In this document: piece by piece, positions 9,195 through 17,845 of the stretch
Layout: the number at the start of each line of letters is the position of its first letter
Numbering within the stretch: position 1 is the first letter of the stretch
Source of the DNA: Halobacillus karajensis
GTDB lineage: Bacteria; Bacillota; Bacilli; Bacillales; Halobacillaceae
Direction: 5' to 3'
Assembly: GCF_900108515.1 (NCBI RefSeq)
Contig: NZ_FNWW01000004.1
Coordinates: forward strand, 248,001 to 312,000
DNA length: 64,000 nucleotides
The notes under the pieces: generated by a model
The model's database searches: none
Seen by the model: only the letters and a program-made list of their open reading frames with translations
What the model was told of the DNA's origin: nothing
Made by a program: the position numbers and the translations under genes

Positions 9195-10671
9195 ATAAGA
9201 TAATAGCGATCATGCCGCCTGAACCTTCATTAATGATACGTTCAAGTGTTTCTTTAAGTTTATATCTTGCATTTTCAGGCATTAGTGCCAGTTTAGCTTG
9301 AATACCTTCTCGAACAATAGAACTTAATGAACGACCGAATATATCTGAATTCCAGATGGATAACGGGTCTTCTTCAAAGTCCTGCATTAAATACCTTACA
9401 AGCTCTTCGCTTTGTTTTTCTGTTCCAATGATTGGTGAAAATTCTGATTGCACATCGACCTTAACCATATGGATAGACGGGGCCACTGCTTTTAATCTGA
9501 CACCAAAACGTGATCCTTGTCTAATGATCTCCGGTTCATCGAGCGACATATCTTCTAATGTTGGAGCAGCAATACCATAACCCGTTTGTTTCACCATCTG
9601 CAAAGCATCAGCCACTTGATCGTATTCTCGTTTCGCATGCGCGAAATCCTGCATAATTTCAAGTAAGTGGTCTTTTCCACGAATTTCTTCGCCAACAATT
9701 TCTTTCAGAACATGATCATATAAATGCTCTGGCGCCTGGAGGTCAATTTCGGCAATACCCTCTCCAAGATCCATACCTGAAATGTGGGCTCCAGTAATAT
9801 ATTCATATTGATCAAAGTTACCAACAACCGTATCTACATCTCTTAAACGCTTAATATCTTTGACCGTTTCTTCAATTGCTTCCTGAAGATTATTTCTTAA
9901 CCAATGTCTTGAATCAAGAACCATAACCCAGCTTGGCAAGTTTACGTTAACTTCCAGGACCGGAAATTCAAAAAGAGCTTCACGCAGTACGCTCTGTACA
10001 TCATTTTCACGCATACTTTCTACTGATAAGGCGAGTACAGGAATATCATATTTCTCAGATAAATTCGCTCTTAGCTTCTCTGTATTTGGATGATGGGGTT
10101 GAGCAGAATTCACGATCATAATAAAAGGTTTTCCAACTTCCCTCAATTCCTCGACAATCTTCTCTTCCGCTTCTACATAATCTTCTCGGGCGATCTCCCC
10201 AATGGTTCCATCTGTAGTGACGACAATTCCAATCGTGGAGTGTTCTTGAATAACTTTTTGAGTGCCAATTTCTGCGGCTTCATGAAAAGGTATTGCCTCT
10301 TCATACCAAGGCGTGTGGATCATCCTTGGGCCATGTTCATCCTCATAACCAACAGCACCGTTTACAGCGTAGCCGACACAGTCGACCATGCGCACCCGAA
10401 TATCAAGGTGATCATCAATATTTATGTTTGCCGCTTGGTTAGGAACGAACTTAGGTTCTGTTGTCATGATCGTTTTCCCAGCAGCGCTCTGAGGCAATTC
10501 ATCAAGAGCACGCTCACGCTCCGTTTCCTCCTCCATATTTGGTAAAACAACGAGTTCCATAAATTTCTTTATAAAAGTGGATTTTCCAGTCCGTACCGCC
10601 CCAACGACGCCTAAATAAATATCTCCATTAGTCCGTTTGGAAATATCGCTAAAGATATCAACCTTTTCCAA
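9193..10671 (-). CDS. spoIVA: Stage IV sporulation protein A (coat ATPase)
   Basis: ATP-hydrolysing protein that polymerises on the outer forespore membrane as the base of the coat, anchored by SpoVM. The Walker A motif GAVRTGKS spans residues 24-31, with Lys30 as in B. subtilis, in a TRAFAC-like GTPase fold, followed by a Walker B-like VRMVDCVGY segment. The C-terminal half carries the assembly region and ends AIIL. I choose a TTG start at 10671, giving 492 aa, the family length, because GGGAGGGG lies just upstream; the earlier ATG would add 11 residues that include the ribosome site. A mother-cell SigE promoter lies upstream. Confidence 0.97.
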   Translation of the reverse strand: MEKVDIFSDISKRTNGDIYLGVVGAVRTGKSTFIKKFMELVVLPNMEEETERERALDELPQSAAGKTIMTTEPKFVPNQAANINIDDHLDIRVRMVDCVGYAVNGAVGYEDEHGPRMIHTPWYEEAIPFHEAAEIGTQKVIQEHSTIGIVVTTDGTIGEIAREDYVEAEEKIVEELREVGKPFIMIVNSAQPHHPNTEKLRANLSEKYDIPVLALSVESMRENDVQSVLREALFEFPVLEVNVNLPSWVMVLDSRHWLRNNLQEAIEETVKDIKRLRDVDTVVGNFDQYEYITGAHISGMDLGEGIAEIDLQAPEHLYDHVLKEIVGEEIRGKDHLLEIMQDFAHAKREYDQVADALQMVKQTGYGIAAPTLEDMSLDEPEIIRQGSRFGVRLKAVAPSIHMVKVDVQSEFSPIIGTEKQSEELVRYLMQDFEEDPLSIWNSDIFGRSLSSIVREGIQAKLALMPENARYKLKETLERIINEGSGGMIAIIL

Positions 10672-10722
10672 AGGATCCCCTCCCAAATAAAATTTCACCT
10701 TCATACAAGCCTAGACAATCTA

Positions 10723-10752
10723 ATTCTATGACGTTGTCCTAGTGGAATATGC
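10723..10752 (-). promoter_or_regulatory. SigE promoter of spoIVA
   Basis: Minus-strand GCATATT (10746-10752) fits the SigE -35 consensus kmATATt completely, and CATAGAAT (10723-10730) fits the -10 form CATAnnnT, with a 15-base spacer. It lies about 50 bases before the TTG start, consistent with mother-cell expression of spoIVA. Confidence 0.75.
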
Positions 10753-10883
10753 ACGAAATTATAAGTTCAAATACGGTCACTTCGGACAAACTGTCATAGC
10801 ACTTCGCATAAACGTCATGTAGAGGAGATATGGGGAAAATAGGGAATAGGAAAAAGGATTAGTTTATGCTTTTCTAGAAATCT

Positions 10884-10918
10884 ATGAAAAAAACCGCTCC
10901 TCTATGCAGGAACGGTTT
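10884..10918 (-). terminator. Intrinsic terminator after yphF
   Basis: Hairpin arms AAACCGTTCCT and AGGAGCGGTTT (one mismatch) followed by a T-run on the minus strand, 20 bases past the yphF stop. Confidence 0.75.
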
Positions 10919-10937
10919 CGATTCATGTAGATAGGTA

Positions 10938-11651
10938 TCAATTTTTAAACACTGGTTCTCCATCTTCAATGGTATATGCAGTCGAATACGCAGGGACAAA
11001 AGGAGTATGATCTGTCAATAAATAACGAATGTCTTCCCCATTCTTATAATCATGATTTTCATCCCGGAGATAAGTATACAAATCCTTACGATAATCAATA
11101 TATACCTGACCTTGTTCATCTAAATAAACCGGCAGTTGATGTTCAGAATAAGGGCTGTCCACCATAGGGGGCTCCTCCATCCCAAGTGCTCCATAATCTA
11201 GTTCGTACACACCTGGAGCCACAAAGTCACCGAACGGTGGATACTTGTTATTATCCCGGTAGAATTTCACTTTCACCTGAAGTGATCGTACTTCTTCAGT
11301 TGTGCGGAGATCCAAAACTTTCACGGTAGGGTTAGATTCCGGGTGGATAATAACATATTGATAATGTCCACCATTTTCAAAAGATGTACCTGGTAACTCA
11401 TTTATTAAGTTCAATTCTCTCAATTTACTGAATTCTATTGGGTATTTTTGGAATATAGGAGTATCCTGGTCTTTTGTCTTTATAGGCAGCCTGCCATTCG
11501 TTTGTTCTTGATAATTATCTACAGCGTTTTGCACGATCTCCAACTGTTGATCGTTGGGCACTTGATTCTTCGCCAATTGGTTTTGGGGGTAGAGACAGCC
11601 TGAGAGCAACAAAACGGGTAAAGGCAATAGAATAAATAATATTCGTTTCAT
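10938..11651 (-). CDS. yphF: YphF-like lipoprotein
   Basis: A 237-aa lipoprotein of unknown function. The N-terminus has a basic start, a leucine-rich core and the lipobox LLLSGC with Cys19, so it should be lipid-anchored on the outer face of the membrane. The rest is soluble and rich in Tyr, Asp and Pro, with no catalytic motif I recognise. Its place between spoIVA and yphE equals that of yphF in B. subtilis. The yphE gene ends 15 bases upstream, so the two probably share a transcript. The name rests on position and general resemblance. Confidence 0.75.
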   Translation of the reverse strand: MKRILFILLPLPVLLLSGCLYPQNQLAKNQVPNDQQLEIVQNAVDNYQEQTNGRLPIKTKDQDTPIFQKYPIEFSKLRELNLINELPGTSFENGGHYQYVIIHPESNPTVKVLDLRTTEEVRSLQVKVKFYRDNNKYPPFGDFVAPGVYELDYGALGMEEPPMVDSPYSEHQLPVYLDEQGQVYIDYRKDLYTYLRDENHDYKNGEDIRYLLTDHTPFVPAYSTAYTIEDGEPVFKN

Positions 11652-11666
11652 GGTGAATCCCCCTTG

Positions 11667-11867
11667 TCAGGCAGTTGGTCCGCTTAAGACAATATATAGA
11701 ATTATAATCCCGCCAAAGATCATAAATAAATAAGCGAACACAGCAACCATTCCTGATAAAAATCCTTTTAATTTATATCTGCTTAAATAAATTAGCCCGA
11801 CGGCTAGAAATAATGAGATCATCCCCCCGAATGATATGTACATTTTGAGCATTGATTCTGACACCAT
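11667..11867 (-). CDS. yphE: YphE-like small membrane protein (DUF2768)
   Basis: A 66-aa protein with two predicted membrane helices (roughly residues 10-30 and 38-60) joined by a short basic loop, RYKLKG. It matches the YphE/DUF2768 family found in sporulating Bacillaceae by size and gene order; function unknown. The start is the ATG behind AAAGGAGG at 11867; an in-frame ATG six codons earlier lies before that ribosome site and is rejected. Confidence 0.8.
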   Translation of the reverse strand: MVSESMLKMYISFGGMISLFLAVGLIYLSRYKLKGFLSGMVAVFAYLFMIFGGIIILYIVLSGPTA

Positions 11868-12017
11868 TCTTCCTCCTTTATGCACATTTCGCTTTTGGTA
11901 TTATACCACATGTCTATAATCACGGACAGTTACGATTGCCGTCATTCTTATGATTGCCTTCTCTTATCCATTGTAGAATCCAAAGTCCATCATTTTCTAA
12001 TGGCTGCTAAAAAAGGG

Positions 12018-12051
12018 CAAAAAAAGAGCCGAGGCAATAAGGTTACCCCGG
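12018..12051 (-). terminator. Probable terminator after spoVIF
   Basis: Minus-strand hairpin with arms CCGGGGTAA and TTGCCTCGG (G-T pairs allowed), followed by CTC and seven T, about 100 bases past the spoVIF stop. Confidence 0.6.
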
Positions 12052-12154
12052 TTGACTAAACAATTCCCTAACCAGCTCATGCGTAATGATTGCTGCGTGA
12101 TATCTTATGCATACGAATGAAGGACCGCCTCCTCAGGCGCCTACAAGTTCGTAA

Positions 12155-12412
12155 TTATTTTAAGAATTTGCCTAACGTATTCATATCAAGAGGCATGTTT
12201 TGCTTCGTGATTGCTTCCACAATCTTATCTTCTTTAGCCGGAGATACATTCTTATTTGCGACCTTCGCAAGTTGACGAACGAGGCGCCTCACAGTCTTTT
12301 CGTCGCTGAAGTCTGCATTTTGCACAGAATTCGCCACTTTAAACACATCTTCCGGATCGATGTTCGCCTTTTTCTTCAAATGATCGAAAATATTCTTTTG
12401 AAAATCATTCAT
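12155..12412 (-). CDS. spoVIF: Stage VI sporulation protein F
   Basis: A small 85-aa, mostly helical protein of the SpoVIF family, needed in B. subtilis for the final coat/resistance stage and linked to late mother-cell coat gene expression. The start is the ATG at 12412 behind GAGGAGGT; an upstream in-frame ATG at 12481 would overlap the end of gpsA and put the ribosome site inside the gene. In B. subtilis the gene lies elsewhere (yjcC), while here it sits between gpsA and yphE, within a sporulation-rich block. No enzymatic motif is visible. Confidence 0.82.
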   Translation of the reverse strand: MNDFQKNIFDHLKKKANIDPEDVFKVANSVQNADFSDEKTVRRLVRQLAKVANKNVSPAKEDKIVEAITKQNMPLDMNTLGKFLK

Positions 12413-12473
12413 GAACACTTGACCTCCTCGTGCATTAGGTTCTGTGTAGTATATGCACGAGAATCGAGATGTG

Positions 12474-13514
12474 TCAGTCATTCATCTTTTCATCAAGAAT
12501 ATTTGTCAAATCCTCCATTTCATGACGACGAATCCTTGTCATAAGCTCATCGACAACATCCCTGGGTTCAGCTGCTTCGAAAAGGATCCGGTAAATACCT
12601 GAAGTAATCGGCATTTCAACCCCTTGATCTTGAGCTAGCTGAAAAGCGGCCTTTGTGGTTCTGACCCCTTCCACAACCATACCCATTTGTTCAAGAACAT
12701 CTTCTAAAGGATGTCCCTTTCCAAGCTTATTCCCAGCCCTCCAGTTACGACTATGAGAGCTTGTACAAGTAACAATAAGGTCCCCTATTCCTGTTAAACC
12801 TGAAAATGTAAGCGGGTTCGCCCCCATTGAAGTTCCAAGTCTAGCAATTTCCGCCAAACCTCTTGTAATGAGAGCAGCCTTCGCATTATCTCCGTAACCA
12901 AGGCCATCAGATATCCCAGCTCCAAGAGCAATTATATTTTTCAATGCTCCCCCAAGCTCTACACCTACTAAGTCAGGAGAAGTATAAACACGGAATTGTC
13001 GATTAATAAAAAGGTCCTGGACCTCTTCAGCAACTTCGAGCTTTTCTGAAGAAACTGTGACAGTCGTTGGCTGTCTTAAACTCACTTCTTCAGCATGGCT
13101 CGGCCCAGAAAGTACAACAATATCTTCGTAAAGGTTAGAAGGGATTTCTTCTCTCATTACTTCTGAAACGCGTTTGTAAGTCCCTGGCTCAATCCCTTTT
13201 GAAGCATGGGTAATAATCACTTTTTGGTTTAGCACTTGTTTTAATTGAGCACATACTTCCCTCATCGCCTTTGTCGGTACGACAAGGACCACGTGCCCAG
13301 CGTCTTCTACAACCGTTTTCAGGTCATGATTAGCCTGAATTGAAGTTGGAAGCTTTACATCTTTCAAGTATTTTTCATTTGTATGGGCTCTATTAATTTC
13401 CTCGGCAAGGTTTTCCCTATGTGTCCACAGATGAACATTGTGACCATTATCTGCGAGGACAAGTGCAAGGGCCGTGCCCCAGCTCCCTGCTCCTAGGACA
13501 GCTACTTTTTCCAT
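12474..13514 (-). CDS. gpsA: NAD(P)H-dependent glycerol-3-phosphate dehydrogenase
   Basis: Makes sn-glycerol-3-phosphate from dihydroxyacetone phosphate for phospholipid synthesis. The 346-aa protein has the Rossmann motif [12 protein letters not shown] at the N-terminus, ASKGIEPGT near residue 109, the catalytic-lysine region [17 protein letters not shown] near residue 190, and [18 protein letters not shown] near residue 239. It follows der by 26 bases, as in B. subtilis, and these two essential genes probably share a transcript. Confidence 0.96.
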   Translation of the reverse strand: MEKVAVLGAGSWGTALALVLADNGHNVHLWTHRENLAEEINRAHTNEKYLKDVKLPTSIQANHDLKTVVEDAGHVVLVVPTKAMREVCAQLKQVLNQKVIITHASKGIEPGTYKRVSEVMREEIPSNLYEDIVVLSGPSHAEEVSLRQPTTVTVSSEKLEVAEEVQDLFINRQFRVYTSPDLVGVELGGALKNIIALGAGISDGLGYGDNAKAALITRGLAEIARLGTSMGANPLTFSGLTGIGDLIVTCTSSHSRNWRAGNKLGKGHPLEDVLEQMGMVVEGVRTTKAAFQLAQDQGVEMPITSGIYRILFEAAEPRDVVDELMTRIRRHEMEDLTNILDEKMND

Positions 13515-13540
13515 TTCTACCTACTCCCTTCTCAAATGAT

Positions 13541-14851
13541 TTAAGTTCTCCTTCTTGCAAAGATCTTTATTGGAGTCCCTTCAAATCCGAAGGCTTCACG
13601 TATTCGATTTTCTAAGAATCGTTCATATGTGAAGTGCATAAGTTCAGGTTCGTTGACAAAAACGACAAAACTAGGCGGTTTCACGGATACTTGTGCCGCA
13701 TAGAAAATCTTTAATTTTTGCCCTTTAATTGATGGAGATGGATTCATAGCCAGAGCATCCATAATTACCTCATTAAGCACATTTGTTTGAACACGTTTCG
13801 CGTGGTTCTCACTAGCTTCTAACACTTTAGGAAGTAATGTATGGATACGTTTTTTCGTTTTTGCGGAAAGGAAAACGATGGGGGCATAATCAAGAAAACG
13901 AAAGTTATCACGAACTTTATCTTCGAATTCTTTCATTGTTTTCTCTTCCTTTTCGACGGTATCCCACTTATTGACTACGATAATAACTGCCTTCCCAGCT
14001 TCATGGGCATACCCTGCAATCTTTTTATCCTGTTCCTGGATACCCGTATCAGCATCAATCAATGTAAGAACCACATCTGAGCGCTCAATTGCCTTCAAAG
14101 CTCTCATGATGCTGTACTTCTCTGTAGTCTCATATACTTTCCCACGTTTCCTCATACCGGCTGTGTCAATAATCACATAATCCCGATCATCTTTTACAAA
14201 AGGTGTATCGATGGCATCTCTTGTTGTACCTGCGATATCGCTGACAATAACCCGCTCTTGACCTAGAAGACTATTTACAAGGGAGGACTTCCCGACATTT
14301 GGACGGCCAATCAAACTAAAACGAATGGTATCGTCATCGATTTCTTCTTGAACTTTTTCAGGGAAATGCTTAACAACTTCATCAAGCATATCGCCCAATC
14401 CCAAACCATGGGTACCTGAAATCGGGAAAGGCTCTCCAAAACCAAGAGAATAAAACTCATAAATATTCTCTCTCATTTCAGGGTTATCTACTTTGTTTAC
14501 AGCAAGCACGACAGGTTTATTCGATTTAAATAGGATTTTCGCCACTTCTTCATCGGCACCTGTAATGCCGTCACGTCCGTTGACCATGAACACAATAACG
14601 TCCGCTTCATCAATCGCCACTTGGGCTTGAGCTCTCATTTGGACAAGCAACGGTTCGTCACCAAGTTCAATACCACCAGTGTCAATTATATTAAACCGTG
14701 TTGTCAGCCATTCAGCTTCTGCATAGATACGGTCTCTTGTCACTCCTGGAGTGTCTTCTACAATGGATATTCTTTCACCGACTAAACGGTTAAAAATCGT
14801 TGATTTGCCGACATTTGGACGGCCTACAATAGCAATTACTGATTTTCTCAT
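13541..14851 (-). CDS. der: Ribosome-assembly GTPase Der (EngA)
   Basis: Essential tandem-domain GTPase that binds late 50S subunit precursors. Two complete G domains are visible: GRPNVGKST with DTPGVTRD and NKVD (residues about 9-130), and GRPNVGKSS with [10 protein letters not shown] and NKWD (about 181-300), followed by a C-terminal KH-like domain. The 436-aa length is exact for Bacillaceae. A strong terminator separates it from the upstream yphA-YIEGIA unit. Confidence 0.97.
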   Translation of the reverse strand: MRKSVIAIVGRPNVGKSTIFNRLVGERISIVEDTPGVTRDRIYAEAEWLTTRFNIIDTGGIELGDEPLLVQMRAQAQVAIDEADVIVFMVNGRDGITGADEEVAKILFKSNKPVVLAVNKVDNPEMRENIYEFYSLGFGEPFPISGTHGLGLGDMLDEVVKHFPEKVQEEIDDDTIRFSLIGRPNVGKSSLVNSLLGQERVIVSDIAGTTRDAIDTPFVKDDRDYVIIDTAGMRKRGKVYETTEKYSIMRALKAIERSDVVLTLIDADTGIQEQDKKIAGYAHEAGKAVIIVVNKWDTVEKEEKTMKEFEDKVRDNFRFLDYAPIVFLSAKTKKRIHTLLPKVLEASENHAKRVQTNVLNEVIMDALAMNPSPSIKGQKLKIFYAAQVSVKPPSFVVFVNEPELMHFTYERFLENRIREAFGFEGTPIKIFARRRT

Positions 14852-14912
14852 GAAAGGATCATCCTTTCTCTATTTCTATTTTCATTATTTCATGTTTCCT
14901 CAGTAGTGAAAA

Positions 14913-14975
14913 GCAAAAAAATACTGCTCTCCTCCGGCTGGATGGTTTAACAGCCCATCTTCCGAAGAACAGCAG
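14913..14975 (-). terminator. Terminator after the YIEGIA operon
   Basis: Long imperfect hairpin whose outer arms are CTGCTGTTCT and AGGAGAGCAG, followed by seven T on the minus strand, between the small capping-subunit gene and der. Confidence 0.7.
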
Positions 14976-15036
14976 GAAGCCATTAACTTTATTATCTTAG
15001 CAAACTTTGTGAAAAGAAACAATTCTTTCCCCAACC

Positions 15037-15222
15037 TTAATGTTTGACGATAATATACAGTTGATCGCTTAAAGCATGAGCAATCCCATCTAAAATAGCT
15101 TCGAGATTTGCGGCTACAGCTTCCATCTCTTCCTTAGTTTCACATTTAAATACAGCTGCACTGCCATGGACTTTATTTTCCTGAGTGGTCACAGATGCTA
15201 AGATAGCCTTCTCCATTTTCAT
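15037..15222 (-). CDS. Small capping subunit for YIEGIA protein
   Basis: A 61-aa protein matching the small family annotated as the capping complex subunit for YIEGIA. It begins MEKAILASVTT after a short lead and has a Lys/Glu-rich middle and the conserved-looking tail DQLYIIVKH, and it appears soluble. An AGGGGGG site precedes the ATG. It lies 12 bases after the YIEGIA gene, and such small genes are typically paired with it in spore formers. Biochemical function is unknown; the family name implies physical association with the membrane partner. Confidence 0.7.
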   Translation of the reverse strand: MKMEKAILASVTTQENKVHGSAAVFKCETKEEMEAVAANLEAILDGIAHALSDQLYIIVKH

Positions 15223-15234
15223 TAACAGTCCCCC

Positions 15235-16104
15235 CTATCTATTCTTTGAAGGCATTTGAATGGCATTTTCAAGAACAGGTACATGTTCGATAATCTTTTT
15301 GGCACGCTGGGGATCTTTTTCCTGTGGAAGAATAAAAACACCAATTCTTCCGTCATTGAGATCCCTTTTAATCAAGGGGACAAGCGCAGGTGTGCCAGAG
15401 TCTCTAAAAACCCCCATGGTCACTGATACATCATGGAGGATAGCCTGTCTTTGACCGAGGTTAGCGATGGTTGAGCGCACACTAAATTCTCTAGGAGTCA
15501 GAATAAAGCCCATGCCATACTTCTTAATTTCCTCCTGACGTTCAGGTAAACCGATATTCATGATATAAATATTATCAACATACAACCCAGCTCCATCAAA
15601 AGAGAGTTCTGAATGTTCGACAGTTACAATATCGAATAGCTTAGATCCACTCATTAAAACTTTGGAAAGCAGGAAACATACTACCGCAGAACCTATAGCC
15701 ACCCATATATTAAAAGCCAAGTAACATAAGGTAACAATAAAAGAAGTAAAAATCACAAGGTAGTTACGGCTTTCGAAAGCTACTGCAATTCCTTCAATGT
15801 ATGTATTTCCCCGTGGCACTAATTCATAAGCATCCATTTCAGTAAGTGTATTTCTTTCCATATTACGCACTTCACGAAATTGAGACGCAGCAAGTGTCAA
15901 AAAAGTAACAGCTGTAAATTCTTTTTCCATGATAGAAGGAATGGCAATGGTTCCAAGTGCTGCTGCAATAAATCCTAAAGATAAATGAATAATTTTCCCA
16001 TGTAAATAAGTCGGGTATTGCCGGTAATCTGTACGCAGCATAAACACACGCAAAGCTGTGCCTACAACAATACCGAAAACAATAGGATACGTGTATTCGT
16101 TCAC
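15235..16104 (-). CDS. yphB: YIEGIA family membrane protein (YphB-like)
   Basis: A 289-aa protein containing the name-giving sequence YIEGIA at about residue 102. The N-terminal half has four to five hydrophobic segments (about residues 5-20, 43-60, 68-80, 112-155); the C-terminal half is a soluble domain with SVRSTIANLGQRQAIL near residue 210 and a conserved-looking FILPQEKDPQRAKKIIEH near residue 255. The family is confined to endospore formers as far as I know and has no assigned biochemical role. It overlaps yphA by four bases and is followed by the small capping subunit, giving a three-gene operon. Confidence 0.85.
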   Translation of the reverse strand: MNEYTYPIVFGIVVGTALRVFMLRTDYRQYPTYLHGKIIHLSLGFIAAALGTIAIPSIMEKEFTAVTFLTLAASQFREVRNMERNTLTEMDAYELVPRGNTYIEGIAVAFESRNYLVIFTSFIVTLCYLAFNIWVAIGSAVVCFLLSKVLMSGSKLFDIVTVEHSELSFDGAGLYVDNIYIMNIGLPERQEEIKKYGMGFILTPREFSVRSTIANLGQRQAILHDVSVTMGVFRDSGTPALVPLIKRDLNDGRIGVFILPQEKDPQRAKKIIEHVPVLENAIQMPSKNR

Positions 16105-16706
16105 ACCAAAGCAGCTCCTTTTGGTCGAGTTTTCTTCTTGCGGATTGACCGCTTTAACTGGTCAACCCCGTGAAAAAGCAACAGAATTATTAATCCCTTC
16201 ATGACAAAGGAGTTTGTCACCTGAGTGTCAATGAGCCCTTCTTTTTGATAAAGGGTAAAAATTAGATAAGAAATCAAAGTGCCCCCCGCATTGGTTAATA
16301 ACCATATGGCAATCAGCCCCCCTAGATCATCCATGACCACACGTAGCATCCATATAAACAGAATTATACTTAGGGAAGCTCCAGGGAAATTGACCCAGAT
16401 CGGATGGATGACAAGAAACATCCATATAGATGCATACCCAACACTAAATATAAACGGCCAAAAATGATTAAAAAATGCTCTTTTTTTTCTTATCCATATA
16501 TAGACACCAAAGATAAAAAGGAAAGAAACATGGAAATAAATCTGGGTCGAGGGGTCCCACGGAAATATCTCATATGTACACATCAATAACCCCACAAACA
16601 ACAATAAGTCTCTTCTTATTTTTTTATTTTGAATAAAAAAGAATACGATTATGGTAAAGATCCAAGCATACCAATAAAAAGTTATCCCAATGTCCCCGCC
16701 TCCCAT
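16101..16706 (-). CDS. yphA: YphA family membrane protein
   Basis: A 201-aa polytopic protein with about six hydrophobic helices separated by short basic loops (KNKKIRR near residue 27, RKKR near residue 71) and a basic C-terminus. Size and place before the YIEGIA gene match B. subtilis yphA; function unknown. The only upstream ATG is followed at once by GGAGGCGGGG, which looks like the ribosome site itself, so translation may really begin a few codons later, for example at the ATT coding Ile6. A CATAATA SigG-type -10 lies only 12 bases before the ATG, which supports a later start. Confidence 0.75.
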   Translation of the reverse strand: MGGGDIGITFYWYAWIFTIIVFFFIQNKKIRRDLLLFVGLLMCTYEIFPWDPSTQIYFHVSFLFIFGVYIWIRKKRAFFNHFWPFIFSVGYASIWMFLVIHPIWVNFPGASLSIILFIWMLRVVMDDLGGLIAIWLLTNAGGTLISYLIFTLYQKEGLIDTQVTNSFVMKGLIILLLFHGVDQLKRSIRKKKTRPKGAALV

Positions 16707-16717
16707 CTTTCACCATT

Positions 16718-16724
16718 TATTATG
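16718..16724 (-). promoter_or_regulatory. Candidate SigG -10 of the yphA operon
   Basis: Minus-strand CATAATA matches the forespore SigG -10. The surrounding 12-mer CACACATAATAA is identical to that at the spoVA promoter 44 kb away. The -35 region (around 16742-16746) is poor, so this is a candidate only. Confidence 0.4.
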
Positions 16725-16751
16725 TGTGGTTCCTTAAGGCTTTAAACATAA

Positions 16752-16786
16752 ACAAAAAGAAAACCTATGACAATTCGTCATAGGTT
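16752..16786 (-). terminator. Intrinsic terminator after fni
   Basis: Perfect arms AACCTATGAC and GTCATAGGTT with a five-base loop, then TTCTTTTTG on the minus strand; it begins at the fni stop codon. Confidence 0.9.
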
Positions 16787-17808
16787 CAATGAATTCTTTG
16801 ATCATACCATTCTTTCATATGACCATAGAGTACATATTCAACTCCCTGTAAATCCGCAGGTGATGAAGCATTTAATAACATCATGGCTATTTTTAACTCT
16901 TGATGAACCTGGTGAATGGTCTCAATTAAAGCATTCTGCCCTTCATTCATCAACACCTTAAGCAGAGAACCAGCCATGCCAAATCCATAGGCACCAAGGA
17001 TGATGGCTTTGGCTCCATCAAGACCATTCCTTATACCTCCAGAGGCAAAAACGTACATGTCCTGATGGATTGTTGTTTCCATTATCGAAGCAGGTGTCGG
17101 GATCCCCCAGTTATTAAACGAAGACAAGGCACGTTCTCTACGCATATTTTCTACTTTAGAAAAGTTGGTGCCCCCTCTACCACCTATGTCAATATGGCGT
17201 ACCCCCATTTGATATAGAGTTTCAGCTGTTTCCCTGGACATCCCATACCCAACTTCTTTAACAATAATGGGAACACCTACTCCATCAATCACCTTTTGCA
17301 TAGATGTTAACCGTTTACTAAAATCCCGGTCACCCTCGGGCATTATCAATTCCTGCAATGTATTCATATGGACCTGTAAAGCATCCGCATCAATCATTTC
17401 CACCGCCTCCCGAGCCTGTTCCAAAGAAGCCTCTGTACCTACATTAGCAAAAATGATACCTTCGGGATTGGTTTCTCTAACCACTTCATAGGTTTTCCGT
17501 TCTTCCGGATTCTTCAAAGCGGACATTTGAGATCCGACAGCCATGCCAATTCCAGTTTCTTTAGCTGCAGCCGCTAGCTGAGCGTTGATGGTTTTCGTTT
17601 CTTCGCCACCGCCACCAGTCATTGCATTCACAAAAAAAGGGGAACTTAAATTAAGTTCCCCTACTTTCATCCCTATTTTTAATTCGTCAAAGTTGAGACG
17701 GGCAATACTTTGATGAACAACTTCCATATCATCAAAGTGGTTATGCAGATCCCGTTCATGACTGATGGCATGGCGGATATGATCAATTTTCCTTTTGGCT
17801 CTACTCAT
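16786..17808 (-). CDS. fni: Type 2 isopentenyl-diphosphate delta-isomerase
   Basis: FMN- and NADPH-dependent enzyme interconverting IPP and DMAPP, the building blocks for menaquinone and undecaprenol. The TIM-barrel protein shows NAMTGGGGEETK near residue 67, KEVGYGMSRETA near residue 188, DIGGRGGTNF near residue 211 and FASGGIRNGLDGAKAIILGA near residue 255, all type 2 signatures. I use the ATG at 17808 (340 aa, starting MSRAKRK), since AGGG lies six bases before it; upstream ATGs at 17814 and 17829 have poorer spacing. It lies between yphA and ypfD as in B. subtilis. Confidence 0.94.
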   Translation of the reverse strand: MSRAKRKIDHIRHAISHERDLHNHFDDMEVVHQSIARLNFDELKIGMKVGELNLSSPFFVNAMTGGGGEETKTINAQLAAAAKETGIGMAVGSQMSALKNPEERKTYEVVRETNPEGIIFANVGTEASLEQAREAVEMIDADALQVHMNTLQELIMPEGDRDFSKRLTSMQKVIDGVGVPIIVKEVGYGMSRETAETLYQMGVRHIDIGGRGGTNFSKVENMRRERALSSFNNWGIPTPASIMETTIHQDMYVFASGGIRNGLDGAKAIILGAYGFGMAGSLLKVLMNEGQNALIETIHQVHQELKIAMMLLNASSPADLQGVEYVLYGHMKEWYDQRIH

Positions 17809-17845
17809 ATCCATCCCTACTTTTATCATTTATTTTTAAATCTAC

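Noticed and set aside
9015-9203. 62-codon plus-strand reading frame downstream of spoIVA
   Set aside because: It runs through the spoIVA terminator and has no ribosome site; likely chance.
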